A DNA stretch of 8,364 nt, taken from NCBI GenBank assembly GCA_937951455.1, contig CALFBU010000090.1, positions 1 through 8,364 of the forward strand, written 5' to 3'. Under the pieces are notes generated by a model, which was not told the DNA's origin, did no database searches, and worked only from the letters and a program-made list of their open reading frames with translations. Every line of letters starts with the position of its first letter. The stretch's first letter is position 1. This stretch comes from an uncultured Rhizobiaceae group bacterium (GTDB taxonomy: Bacteria; Pseudomonadota; Alphaproteobacteria; Rhizobiales; Rhizobiaceae). Below are positions 1 through 7,400 of this stretch, piece after piece. Both the position numbers and the translations under genes were made by a program.

Positions 1-155
1 TGTGTGAATTGTTGAGCCTGCCAGCATACTGGAAACAAACCGCTGCTGGTATATCACTTGAGCATGCTGAAATTGAAGAAGAAGTAGAAAACGAAATGAA
101 GAATGCTCAGGCTTTGGAAGAAGAGCGTAACGTCAAATCTACAGATCGGGGTTAA
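1..155 (+). CDS. dctQ: TRAP transporter small permease (DctQ family), C-terminal fragment
   Basis: The frame is open from base 3 to a TAA at 153-155, giving the last 50 codons of a gene that begins before the window. The fragment reads CELLSLPAYWKQ and then a strongly acidic, charged tail rich in Glu, Lys and Asn, as expected for a cytoplasmic end after a last membrane helix. The assignment rests mainly on position: DctQ small permeases (four membrane segments) normally lie directly upstream of DctM, and only three bases separate this stop from the dctM start, so the two are probably translationally coupled. In the family, DctQ pairs with DctM in the inner membrane to import carboxylates delivered by a periplasmic binding protein, driven by a sodium gradient. 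The remaining sequence alone is too short and too variable to prove the family. Confidence 0.72.
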   Translation, partial: CELLSLPAYWKQTAAGISLEHAEIEEEVENEMKNAQALEEERNVKSTDRG

Positions 156-158
156 TCC

Positions 159-1439
159 ATGCTGGTTTTTTTAATCTTTCTCGCATTGCTAACCATGATT
201 TGTATCAATGTACCCATAGCTGTGTCTTTGGCAGTTGCTGCGGTTATTGGTCTGGTTGCCACCGAAGGCATGGGGAGCATGGTCTCTGTCGCTCTAGACA
301 TGTATGACGGCTCAACAAAATTCTCATTGATTGCAATCCCCATGTTTGTCCTTGCTGGCGCAATCATGAATGCTGGAGGCGTCACCGACAGACTGATAAA
401 TTTCGTATCTGCTATCGTTGGTTTTGTTCGAGGTGGCTTGGCAATGGTCAACATCGGTGTTTCACTCTTCTTTGCCGAGATATCAGGCTCAGCGGTCGCT
501 GATGTTGCAGCGATGGGTTCCATTCTAATCCCGCAAATGAAGAAACGAGGCTACAGCGGCCCGTTTTCTGCAGCGGTTACATCATCCTCTGCTTCTCTTG
601 CAATCATCATCCCGCCGTCCATTCCGATGATCCTTTATGCAACCTCTGCAAATGTGTCTGTTGAACAATTATTCGTTGCCGGAATTGTCCCCGGCCTCTT
701 GGGTGCGGCAGGTCTCATGGGTGTCGCTTACGGGTTTGCCAGACGATATAATTTACCTGTGGAAGAAGCTTTTAACTGGAAGCGTCTTGGTGAAACGTTT
801 CTTGACGCGCTACCTGCTTTCACTTTGCCTGTAATTATCCTCGGTGGAATTTTTGGTGGCTATGTTACCGCAACCGAAGCTGCTGGCCTTGCAGTGATCG
901 CTGCTTGCCTGGTCGGGCTTTGGTACAATCAGATGAACTTTGCGCATCTGAAGCGCGCCATGCTTGATGGTGGTATGCAAACAGCGGTTGTTATGTTGCT
1001 TGTTGCCGCATCAGTGGTCATGGGCGGGTTTCTGACCAGAGCACAGGTACCTCAGGAATTGGCTGCTGCTATTATAGAAATCACAAGCAACAAATGGCTT
1101 ATTCTACTGATTTTGAATTTTCTGTTTTTGATCATTGGCTTTTTCCTGCATTCAGCCGCAGCAATCATTTTGGTCGTGCCGATTGTTATCCCGTTAATAC
1201 AGGCCGCTGGTATTGATCCGGTTCACTTTGGCTTGGTGGTTACCCTTAATTTGGCTATTGGTCAGCAGACGCCACCAGTCGCAAGTGTGCTGATTACTTC
1301 CTGTGCAGTAGCAAGAGCAAACATTTGGGATGTGTCCAAGATTAACATTTATTTTGTGGCAGTTCTATTCGCTGTACTCATGCTGTGCACCTACGTGCCA
1401 AGTGTACCACTTTTCCTCGTGGAATATTTTTATCGCTAA
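159..1439 (+). CDS. dctM: TRAP transporter large permease (DctM family)
   Basis: A 426-residue, very hydrophobic integral membrane protein, full length for TRAP large permeases, with many predicted membrane spans from residue 1 to the end. Recognisable family signatures are EISGSAVADVAAMGSILIPQ near residues 107-126, followed by MKKRGY, a proline-rich IIPPSIPMILYA stretch near 150, and the C-terminal GIDPVHFGLVVTLNLAIGQQ and TPPVASVL motifs near 350-378. It should form the main transport path in the inner membrane with DctQ and take a carboxylate from a periplasmic DctP-type receptor that is not in this window. The ATG lies three bases after the dctQ stop with only a weak GGGG upstream, which fits translational coupling. 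The transported substrate cannot be read from the sequence. The CoA-transferase and crotonase downstream suggest an organic acid that is metabolised as a CoA thioester. Confidence 0.96.
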   Translation: MLVFLIFLALLTMICINVPIAVSLAVAAVIGLVATEGMGSMVSVALDMYDGSTKFSLIAIPMFVLAGAIMNAGGVTDRLINFVSAIVGFVRGGLAMVNIGVSLFFAEISGSAVADVAAMGSILIPQMKKRGYSGPFSAAVTSSSASLAIIIPPSIPMILYATSANVSVEQLFVAGIVPGLLGAAGLMGVAYGFARRYNLPVEEAFNWKRLGETFLDALPAFTLPVIILGGIFGGYVTATEAAGLAVIAACLVGLWYNQMNFAHLKRAMLDGGMQTAVVMLLVAASVVMGGFLTRAQVPQELAAAIIEITSNKWLILLILNFLFLIIGFFLHSAAAIILVVPIVIPLIQAAGIDPVHFGLVVTLNLAIGQQTPPVASVLITSCAVARANIWDVSKINIYFVAVLFAVLMLCTYVPSVPLFLVEYFYR

Positions 1440-1441
1440 TT

Positions 1442-1458
1442 GGGAGAAATAGCTCTTG
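1442..1458 (+). promoter_or_regulatory. Ribosome binding site and TTG start of the crotonase gene
   Basis: GGGAGAA at 1442-1448 is a good Shine-Dalgarno sequence about 7-9 bases before TTG at 1456. A TAG in the same frame at 1450-1452 rules out any earlier start. The next in-frame ATG (1543, residue 30) would delete the first strands of the fold. The gene therefore almost certainly starts at TTG. Confidence 0.8.
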
Positions 1459-2232
1459 TCTGAAATTCTCTATGACGTTCAAGACGGTGTTGCTAACATT
1501 ACCCTCAACAGACCCCAAGCACGCAATGCTATAACTTTCGGCATGTATGAAGAAATTGCCAGGCTTTGTGGTGAGATTAGACTTGGTGGTGAAATCAAGG
1601 CTGTTATCATTAAGGGGGCAGGTGACAAAGCCTTTGCCGCAGGTACCTCAATGGACCAGTTTAGAAGTTTTACCAAGCCGCAACATTCTATTGATTACGA
1701 AGAAACAATGGACGATGTATTGCAACGCATCGAACAATGTGAAGTGCCTACAATTGCAGCGCTGACAGGCGCATGTACTGGAGGAGGCGCAGCGATTGCT
1801 GCTGCCTGCGACTTGCGTGTGTGTGATGAGCGATTGAAATTTGGATTTCCAATAGCAAGAACGCTTGGTAACTGCTTGTCCATCGGCAATCTGAACCGTA
1901 TGTCTGCCATCCTTGGCACTGCACGGGTTCGGGAAATTATCTTTACTTCTCGACTGATCGAAGCGGATGAAGCCAACAAGCTTGGTCTAGTTAGCGAAGT
2001 TCTTCCAGATGCTGAAAGTTGCAGAAAAAGAGCGCTCGAACTTGCAAGCCTAATGGCAAATCATGCGCCGCTTACACTTCGAGCAACGAAAGAGGCGCTG
2101 CGCCGCTTACGCACACAAGGCCCGGATGCGGATGGGACAGATCTGGTTGTAGAATGCTACATGAGCGAGGATTTCAAGGAAGGCATTGAAGCTTTTCTTG
2201 GCAAACGCAAACCTGATTGGAAGGGACGCTAA
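1456..2232 (+). CDS. Crotonase-superfamily protein (enoyl-CoA hydratase/isomerase family) lacking both catalytic Glu
   Basis: 258 residues, typical for a crotonase. It opens with ILYDVQDGVANITLNRP and QARNAIT (residues 4-27), the classic first strands and loop. Oxyanion-hole segments are FAAGTSMDQF (60-69) and GACTGGG (105-111), and it ends with the family tail EAFLGKRKPDWKGR. Aligned without gaps to rat mitochondrial enoyl-CoA hydratase, the two catalytic glutamates (Glu144 and Glu164) fall on Ala113 (GGGAA) and Ile133 (FGFPI), so normal syn-hydration is unlikely. CoA-thioester binding and enolate stabilisation should remain. Isomerisation, hydrolysis, decarboxylation or C-C cleavage are the options the superfamily offers. 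It lies 16 bases after dctM and one base before the CoA-transferase, so it probably acts on the thioester that enzyme makes. The start codon is TTG. The family is certain; the reaction is unknown. Confidence 0.92.
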   Translation: MSEILYDVQDGVANITLNRPQARNAITFGMYEEIARLCGEIRLGGEIKAVIIKGAGDKAFAAGTSMDQFRSFTKPQHSIDYEETMDDVLQRIEQCEVPTIAALTGACTGGGAAIAAACDLRVCDERLKFGFPIARTLGNCLSIGNLNRMSAILGTARVREIIFTSRLIEADEANKLGLVSEVLPDAESCRKRALELASLMANHAPLTLRATKEALRRLRTQGPDADGTDLVVECYMSEDFKEGIEAFLGKRKPDWKGR

Positions 2233-2236
2233 CATG
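2219..2236 (+). promoter_or_regulatory. Ribosome binding site fixing the CoA-transferase start at 2234
   Basis: GGAAGGGA at 2219-2226 lies seven bases before ATG 2234. An earlier in-frame ATG at 2186 would overlap the crotonase gene by 47 bases and add 16 residues (MKLFLANANLIGRDAN) that are not part of the family. The MSGPLKGCRVIEL start is the usual CaiB/BaiF N-terminus, so 2234 is preferred. Confidence 0.8.
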
Positions 2237-3442
2237 AGTGGTCCACTCAAGGGATGTCGGGTTATAGAGCTTTCACACATTATGGCTGGCCCTTGCTGTG
2301 GATTGATGCTTGCTGATATGGGCGCTGATGTTATCAAGGTGGAAAAAGAAACCGGAGACGATACCCGTCGGTCTGTGCCGCCAGATATCAATGGTGAGAG
2401 TGCTGCTTACATGATGATGAATCGCAACAAGCGGGGCATCGTTCTAAACCTAAAATCAGATGGTGGTAAAGATGCGCTTCTAAGGCTTGTGAAAGACGCA
2501 GACGTTCTCCTGGAAAATTATCGCAAGGGCACCATGGAAAGACTTGGCCTTGGTTATGATGAACTGAAAAAACTGAACCCTGGCTTGATTTATGCTGAAA
2601 TTTCCGGCTTTGGTAGAACGGGCCCCTACGCTGAACGCGGCGGATTTGATCTGATTGCACAAGGCATGTCTGGCCTGATGTCAATCACAGGTGAAGCTCC
2701 AGGCCGGCAACCTGTTAAAGTTGGAGCGCCCGTTTCTGATATAACTGCTGGCATTTTGACCGCCATGGGCATCTCTGCGGCTTACGCACACAAGTTGAAA
2801 ACAGGCCAAGGTCAAAAGATTGATACATCACTTTTTGAAGCAGCCATCGTCCATACCTATTGGCAATCAGCCATTGCTTTTGCCACTAATGAATCCCCTG
2901 GAGCAATGGGGTCCGCCCATCCACTAAACGCACCTTATCAGGCATTTCAGACTTCTGACGGCTGGATAAATATTGGTGCAGCCAATCAAAGCAATTGGGA
3001 GCGTCTGACGGAGCTAATAGAGGCGCCAGAGCTAAAAGAGAATCCAAAATTTACAACTAATGCAGATAGAATGAACAATCGTTTGGAGCTTGAAACCGAG
3101 CTCAATGAAAAATTTTGCAAGCGGTCGACGCAAGAATGGCTGGACATATTTGAAGAGGGCGGTTTGCCATCCGGCCCAGTTCTTTCAGTGATGGAGATGC
3201 ACAAGGACCCACAAACCATTGCCCGTAACATGGTTCCTGAAGTCGACCATCCAGTTGCTGGAAAAGTTCAGACCATTGGGCTTCCACTCAAGTTTTCGCA
3301 AACTCCTGGCAGCATTAATTCGGCCGCCCCACTACTGGGTCAGCATACACATGAAGTTCTGTTGGAAATAGGGTATTCAGAACAAGAAGCCAAAAACTTA
3401 CTAGATACTGGTGCAGCCCTCTGCAGCGACCACGGAGGATAA
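2234..3442 (+). CDS. CaiB/BaiF family (class III) CoA-transferase
   Basis: 402 residues, normal for the family. It opens with MSGPLKGCRVIELSHIMAGP, then LADMGADVIKVEKETGDDTR (27-45), NRNKRGIVLNLK (63-74), LLENYRKGTMERLGLGY (92-108) and the AEISGFGRTGPY block (121-132). The catalytic aspartate that forms the acyl-anhydride intermediate in class III enzymes is Asp169 in VSDITAG, the same number as in formyl-CoA transferase and CaiB. The enzyme should move CoA between carboxylates in the cytoplasm, probably as a homodimer with interlocked rings. Donor and acceptor cannot be told from sequence, because this family includes formyl-, carnitine-, succinyl-, mesaconyl- and itaconyl-type transferases. 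One base separates it from the crotonase stop and three from the GlcG-like gene, so all are probably co-translated. It is the likely activating step for the acid imported by the TRAP system. Confidence 0.95.
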   Translation: MSGPLKGCRVIELSHIMAGPCCGLMLADMGADVIKVEKETGDDTRRSVPPDINGESAAYMMMNRNKRGIVLNLKSDGGKDALLRLVKDADVLLENYRKGTMERLGLGYDELKKLNPGLIYAEISGFGRTGPYAERGGFDLIAQGMSGLMSITGEAPGRQPVKVGAPVSDITAGILTAMGISAAYAHKLKTGQGQKIDTSLFEAAIVHTYWQSAIAFATNESPGAMGSAHPLNAPYQAFQTSDGWINIGAANQSNWERLTELIEAPELKENPKFTTNADRMNNRLELETELNEKFCKRSTQEWLDIFEEGGLPSGPVLSVMEMHKDPQTIARNMVPEVDHPVAGKVQTIGLPLKFSQTPGSINSAAPLLGQHTHEVLLEIGYSEQEAKNLLDTGAALCSDHGG

Positions 3443-3445
3443 TCA

Positions 3446-3871
3446 ATGAGCATCACGCTTGATATTGCATTTGAAATGATTGCAGCAGCCCGTCAAAAAG
3501 GCACAGAGCTAGGCCTAAAACCCCTTACCATTGCCGTATTGGATGCGGGCGGTCATTTGAAAGCCTTGGCTCGAGATGATGGAACAAGCAATCTAAGAGC
3601 AGAGATTGCGCAGGGCAAAGCAAGAGGTGCTGTATCCCTTGGGCTTGGTTCAAGAGCATTGTTTAAACGAGCCCAAGAACAACCCTATTTCATTCAGTCC
3701 ATGAATGCCTTGTCCAATGGCTCGCTTGTACCCGTTCCGGGTGGTGTTTTGGTACGTGAAGATAATGCCATCATTGGTGCTGTCGGTATTACTGGTGATA
3801 CATCTGACAACGATGAAAAATGCGCAATTCACGCAATTGAAACGGCAGGGTTTTTTGCTGATGCAGGTTAA
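3446..3871 (+). CDS. GlcG/HbpS family protein (DUF336)
   Basis: 141 residues, the usual size of a single GlcG/HbpS domain. Visible family features are TIAVLDAGGHLKALARDDG (28-46), the PVPGGVLVRE hairpin (96-105) and the glycine-rich GAVGITGDTSDNDEKCA block (111-127), the counterpart of the common GxSGxxxxxDExCA motif. No signal peptide is visible, so it should stay in the cytoplasm. The Streptomyces member HbpS binds haem. GlcG sits in the E. coli glycolate locus without a settled biochemical role. Homologues often travel with TRAP transporters and CoA or aldehyde enzymes, as here, so an accessory role in handling the substrate or product is plausible but unproven. ATG 3446 has a strong GGAGG at 3434-3438, seven bases upstream and inside the end of the previous gene. 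It is the last gene of the operon in this window. Confidence 0.92.
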   Translation: MSITLDIAFEMIAAARQKGTELGLKPLTIAVLDAGGHLKALARDDGTSNLRAEIAQGKARGAVSLGLGSRALFKRAQEQPYFIQSMNALSNGSLVPVPGGVLVREDNAIIGAVGITGDTSDNDEKCAIHAIETAGFFADAG

Positions 3872-4238
3872 TCATCATTAGATGCGTAAGAAATAATTTC
3901 TGCTACCCAAAAAGTGACATTGATCCAAAATCTATAACTCATGAACATCTGGCATTCTAACTATGCAAATAATCAGGTTAGAAAACCTTAGTGTCTCCGT
4001 TTGAAATTTTTAGTAAGAATTCTGAATTTTAATCTGCCTACAAACAGTGTGAATTATGACCAAATTAAATATTACAAATGGCATCACAGGTTTTTAATGT
4101 AATATAAATATAAACTAATATAAAATCTTTATTAATTTATTTTATAAAATTATTTATTCAAACTATTTTTATTGTAATTTGATATTTATAAATCATGCTT
4201 AATTCAATTTTGGGTATAAGTACTTGTAAGTATTTAGC

Positions 4239-4309
4239 TTATTAAGTTTATTAAAAGCTGGTTATTAAAAGGTTAATAATTAGTTAATTTAAAAACTATT
4301 TATTATTAA
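4239..4309. repeat. Cluster of TTATTAA words
   Basis: TTATTAA occurs at 4239-4245, 4248-4254, 4262-4268 and 4303-4309, and its complement TTAATAA at 4273-4279. That is five copies in 71 bases. The copies at 4248 and 4262 extend to a shared TTATTAAAAG. They could be binding sites for a DNA-bending or AT-hook-like regulator, but the high A+T content makes repeats by chance more likely than usual. Confidence 0.35.
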
Positions 4310-4311
4310 CC
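4271..4311. repeat. Long imperfect stem-loop upstream of the repeat-protein gene
   Basis: GGTTAATAAT (4271-4280) pairs exactly with ATTATTAACC (4302-4311). Directly inside, TAGTT (4281-4285) pairs with AACTA (4294-4298), leaving an eight-base loop and a TTT bulge at 4299-4301. This gives 15 base pairs in 41 bases, ending seven bases before a TTGACA box. No run of T follows on the + strand, so it is a poor intrinsic terminator. A double-stranded operator is more likely. Confidence 0.45.
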
Positions 4312-4318
4312 ACGCTTA

Positions 4319-4350
4319 TTGACATATCCAAGATAAATGCGATTTTCTAA
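4319..4350 (+). promoter_or_regulatory. Possible sigma-70 type promoter for the repeat-protein gene
   Basis: TTGACA at 4319-4324 is a perfect -35 hexamer, placed 88 bases before the start codon. At the usual 16-18 base spacing the -10 candidates (GATTTT, ATTTTC, TTTTCT, within 4341-4348) are poor matches to TATAAT. The promoter may be activator-dependent or the box may be fortuitous. Confidence 0.3.
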
Positions 4351-4380
4351 CCTTGCGTAAGTAGTGATTCGATTTTCAAA
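4338..4380. repeat. Direct repeat CGATTTTC, 30-bp spacing, upstream of the repeat-protein gene
   Basis: CGATTTTC occurs at 4340-4347 and again at 4370-4377. With flanking bases the match is 11 of 13 (T.CGATTTTC.AA). The 30-base spacing is close to three helical turns, as for paired regulator sites on one face of DNA. The first copy overlaps the expected -10 region of the TTGACA box. Confidence 0.3.
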
Positions 4381-4395
4381 AATTTTAGTATAAGC

Positions 4396-4409
4396 GAGGA
4401 CAAAGTATG
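4396..4409 (+). promoter_or_regulatory. Ribosome binding site and start of the repeat-protein gene
   Basis: GAGGA at 4396-4400 lies six bases before ATG 4407. A TAG in the same frame at 4386-4388 excludes an earlier start. A start at the next ATG (residue 27) would remove the basic N-region of the signal peptide. Confidence 0.8.
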
Positions 4410-7400
4410 GGCAGACTTTGGGCGTATGATTACACTTGGGAAAAAATAAGCAGAAGTTTACTGATAGCTTTGGTTAGCACTATCATGCTTGCCTGCTATC
4501 TGCTGAACATCGCTCCAGCTTTTGCAACTCCTTTTACCGAAACTGTTCCTAACGGCAATGGCCCCATCCCTGCAACTTATCCGCCTGTTGGTGGTACGAT
4601 GTTTGTCTTCATCGGAGCGAATGGAAACATCTATTATCAATTCGTGAACCCGTCTACGCAATTTGAGGGCTTTCAATTTACGGGCAATCCTGCAGCGTTT
4701 AGGGGAAATCCATTTCAGCTTGGTCCTTCGCAAACACTGAATTGTGGTCCTACTGCTTGTTCAGACTATTTTGGCGGTTCCATTGTAGAAGGTTATGCGC
4801 GCCTGACTGCTAGAGACGGTGATGCCTGCCCGGGCAATTTTGATTTTAATGATGTATTTTTTGAAGTGAACGGTTTTAGAATTGGTAGTTTTTCCGGTCC
4901 TGAACAAGTTGAAAGAACTGACCGTACAGGGACGACATCACTGGGTTTTGAAAATTGTTTCAGAAACCAAGGGTCAAATGAAACAAGCACAGGTTGGTTT
5001 GACCTGACATCAGTTCCTGGTTTTCTAGATGACGTTTTAACAACTGGCTCAACAACTCCGTTTGTGTTTGATAATGATGGTTCAGCCACCCGTGGTGACA
5101 ATTTCTGGTTTTTCCGTGATGGTAACGATGCAACTGGTACACCAGAAGTAGCACCCGGCATCACAATCGTGAAGACTGCAGACAGAACAGACTACAGTGC
5201 GGTTGGTGATATTATCAATTATGAGTTTTTGGTAACCAACATTGGCTCAGTAACCCTTAATAATGTTGTAGTAACAGACTCATTCATCAACAGTGCAGTC
5301 AGCTGTCCCGCTACTACACTACTCAGCGGTCAGGCCATGACCTGTACTGGCCAGCATACGGTTACTCAACAAAACATCGATAATGATATTATTTTCAGAA
5401 ACATCGCGACTGTAACCGCAAACCCAACTGAAGGTACGCTTGGCGGTGTATCAGGTGAGTTGGAAATTCCAGGTCCAGCCGCAAATAATTCCATGACCAT
5501 CACCAAAACACCGTCGATTACAACTGGTGCTGATGTAGGCGATACAATCACTTACACATATGAAATCCAGAATACGGGTAATATCACGCTTAATAATGTC
5601 AACGTATCAGACGTACATAATGGCGTTGGAGCATTATCAGCTATCACCCCAACTAACGTTACGCTGGCGCCGAACGCTATTCAGCAATTTCAGGCAACCT
5701 ATGTTGTGCAACAAGGGGACGTAGACGCACAAACAGATATTACCAACGTTGCAACGGCAGAAGCTGTGCCTGCGCGTGGCACGATTGTTGAACCCACGGC
5801 AAATGCTGCTGTGAGCATGGTAGCAGAAAACCGTGTCCTGACGTTGGACAAAGAAAGTTCTACCACAGATTTCACAACCCTTGGCGATACGATTTCATAT
5901 ACCTATGAAGTGACCAACGACGGTAATGTCACGATCACCGCGCCGATTACAGTTTCTGATGATGTGATTAATGCAGCAGGCGGTAATGTTTCCTGTCCTG
6001 CCATTCCCGTTGGTGGATTGCAGCCTGGCAATACGCTTACTTGTACGGCAAATTACTCGGTTACACAGGCTGATCTGAATGCGGGCTTTGTAACAAATAT
6101 TGCAACTGCCAGCGATGGCGTGGCGACTTCAAACTCAGATACGGTTACAGTAACAGGTACCCAAACACCTGAACTCACCCTGGATAAAAGGCTTACCGCC
6201 GCATCTCCAACGTCATATGACTCAGTTGGTGATCAGCTCTTTTATGAATACGAAGTGAGCAACACGGGCAATGTAACGATTACCAATGCGATCAGCGTTT
6301 CGGATAACCGTATTGCTTCCGTTTCTTGTCCTGCACTACCTGCGGGTGGACTTGATCCCGGGAACTCCATTTTGTGTACGGGGACTTATACAGTTGGTCA
6401 AACTGACATTGATGTAGGCAATGTAATCAATACTGCGGATGCCACAGATGGTACGACGACCTCTGATCCAGATGATGTGACAGTAAACGCAACGCAACTT
6501 CCTGAACTATCTTTGACTAAAACTGCAGATCCGATTGATCCGGTTGATTTTGTAGTTTTCGCTACAGCGAATTACACATACGTCGTTACCAATGCAGGTA
6601 ATACGACTATTGTTGATCCCATAACCGTTACGGATAGCCGCATTTCATCGGTTACTTGTCCAGCATTACCAGCCGGTGGTTTGCTGCCAACGCAGACACT
6701 CACCTGTACCGGTTCTTATGTTGTCGATGGAAATGATGTTGCCTTATTTGAAGTTACAAACCTGGCAACGGCTACAGATGGCAATGTTACGTCACCACAA
6801 GTATCAGAAACTATCCCACTTGGGGGCGTACCTTCTCTGAGCCTGTCAAAAACAGCTGCACCCGGTTCTTCGTTTGATACTTTGGGTGATACCATTACCT
6901 ATTCATTTGAAGTTACCAATGACGGTAGCGTATCGTTTGCGACACCGATTACGATTACAGATAATACAATTCCTGGTAGTCCGATTGCCTGTTATGCACC
7001 AACACCGGCAAATCCGGATTTGACACCAGGTGAGAGTTTTACCTGTACAGGCACCTTCACGTATTCCGTCACACAGGATGATCTGGACGCAGGCATCGTT
7101 GTAAATGAAGCAACCGCCAATACAACGTTTATGGGGACGACACCGGTTGTATCTGCCCCTGCCACTGAGACCGTTAACGCAAATACTGACCCATCAATTG
7201 CAGTAACAAAGAGCGCATCGCCAACGACATTTGCAGCAGTAGGCGAGACACTCGTTTATACGATTTCGGTCAACAATGACGGCAATCAAACGCTTACAAA
7301 CATTAATATTACGGATCCACTCATCCCATCTTTGATGTGTGTCATTCCAACCCTTGCACCGGGGGCTACGGATAATTCTTGTGTTGGCAATTATACAGTC

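Larger units (their letters stand above)
3872..4406. other. AT-rich non-coding region between the metabolic operon and the repeat-protein gene
   Basis: About 535 bases with no credible gene. The first part (3872-4060) has near-ordinary composition and no convincing terminator. From roughly 4060 to 4320 the sequence is almost all A and T, with exact palindromes ATTTTATAAAAT (4139-4150) and ATTTATAAAT (4174-4183) and the near-palindrome TACTTGTAAGTA (4221-4232). The last 135 bases carry a stem-loop, a TTGACA box, a spaced direct repeat and the ribosome binding site of the downstream gene. The composition differs sharply from both flanks and resembles promoter regions bound by AT-preferring silencers (H-NS-like, or MucR in alphaproteobacteria). 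That binding is an inference. Confidence 0.75.

Noticed and set aside
152..523. Open frame on the minus strand opposite dctM
   Set aside because: It lies wholly inside a well-supported membrane protein gene, its Thr/Ala/Pro/Ile-rich translation looks like an antisense shadow, and it matches no family.
3889..3901. Inverted repeat AGAAATAATTTCT just after the GlcG-like gene
   Set aside because: AT-only core, almost no loop and no T tract, so it is not a credible terminator.
3975..3988. Hairpin AGGTT-AGAA-AACCT as terminator of the metabolic operon
   Set aside because: Five base pairs only, about 100 bases after the last stop, and no T run behind it.
3941..3991. Possible 16-codon peptide gene in the gap
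   Set aside because: No ribosome binding site, no family resemblance, and of a length expected by chance.
4389..4394. TATAAG as a -10 box right before the repeat-protein start
   Set aside because: No -35 match at 17 bases upstream, and transcription would start inside or after the ribosome binding site.
4793..5164. Open frame on the minus strand opposite the repeat protein
   Set aside because: The plus strand reads through with a signal peptide and conserved repeats. The antisense translation is low-complexity and has no recognisable domain.
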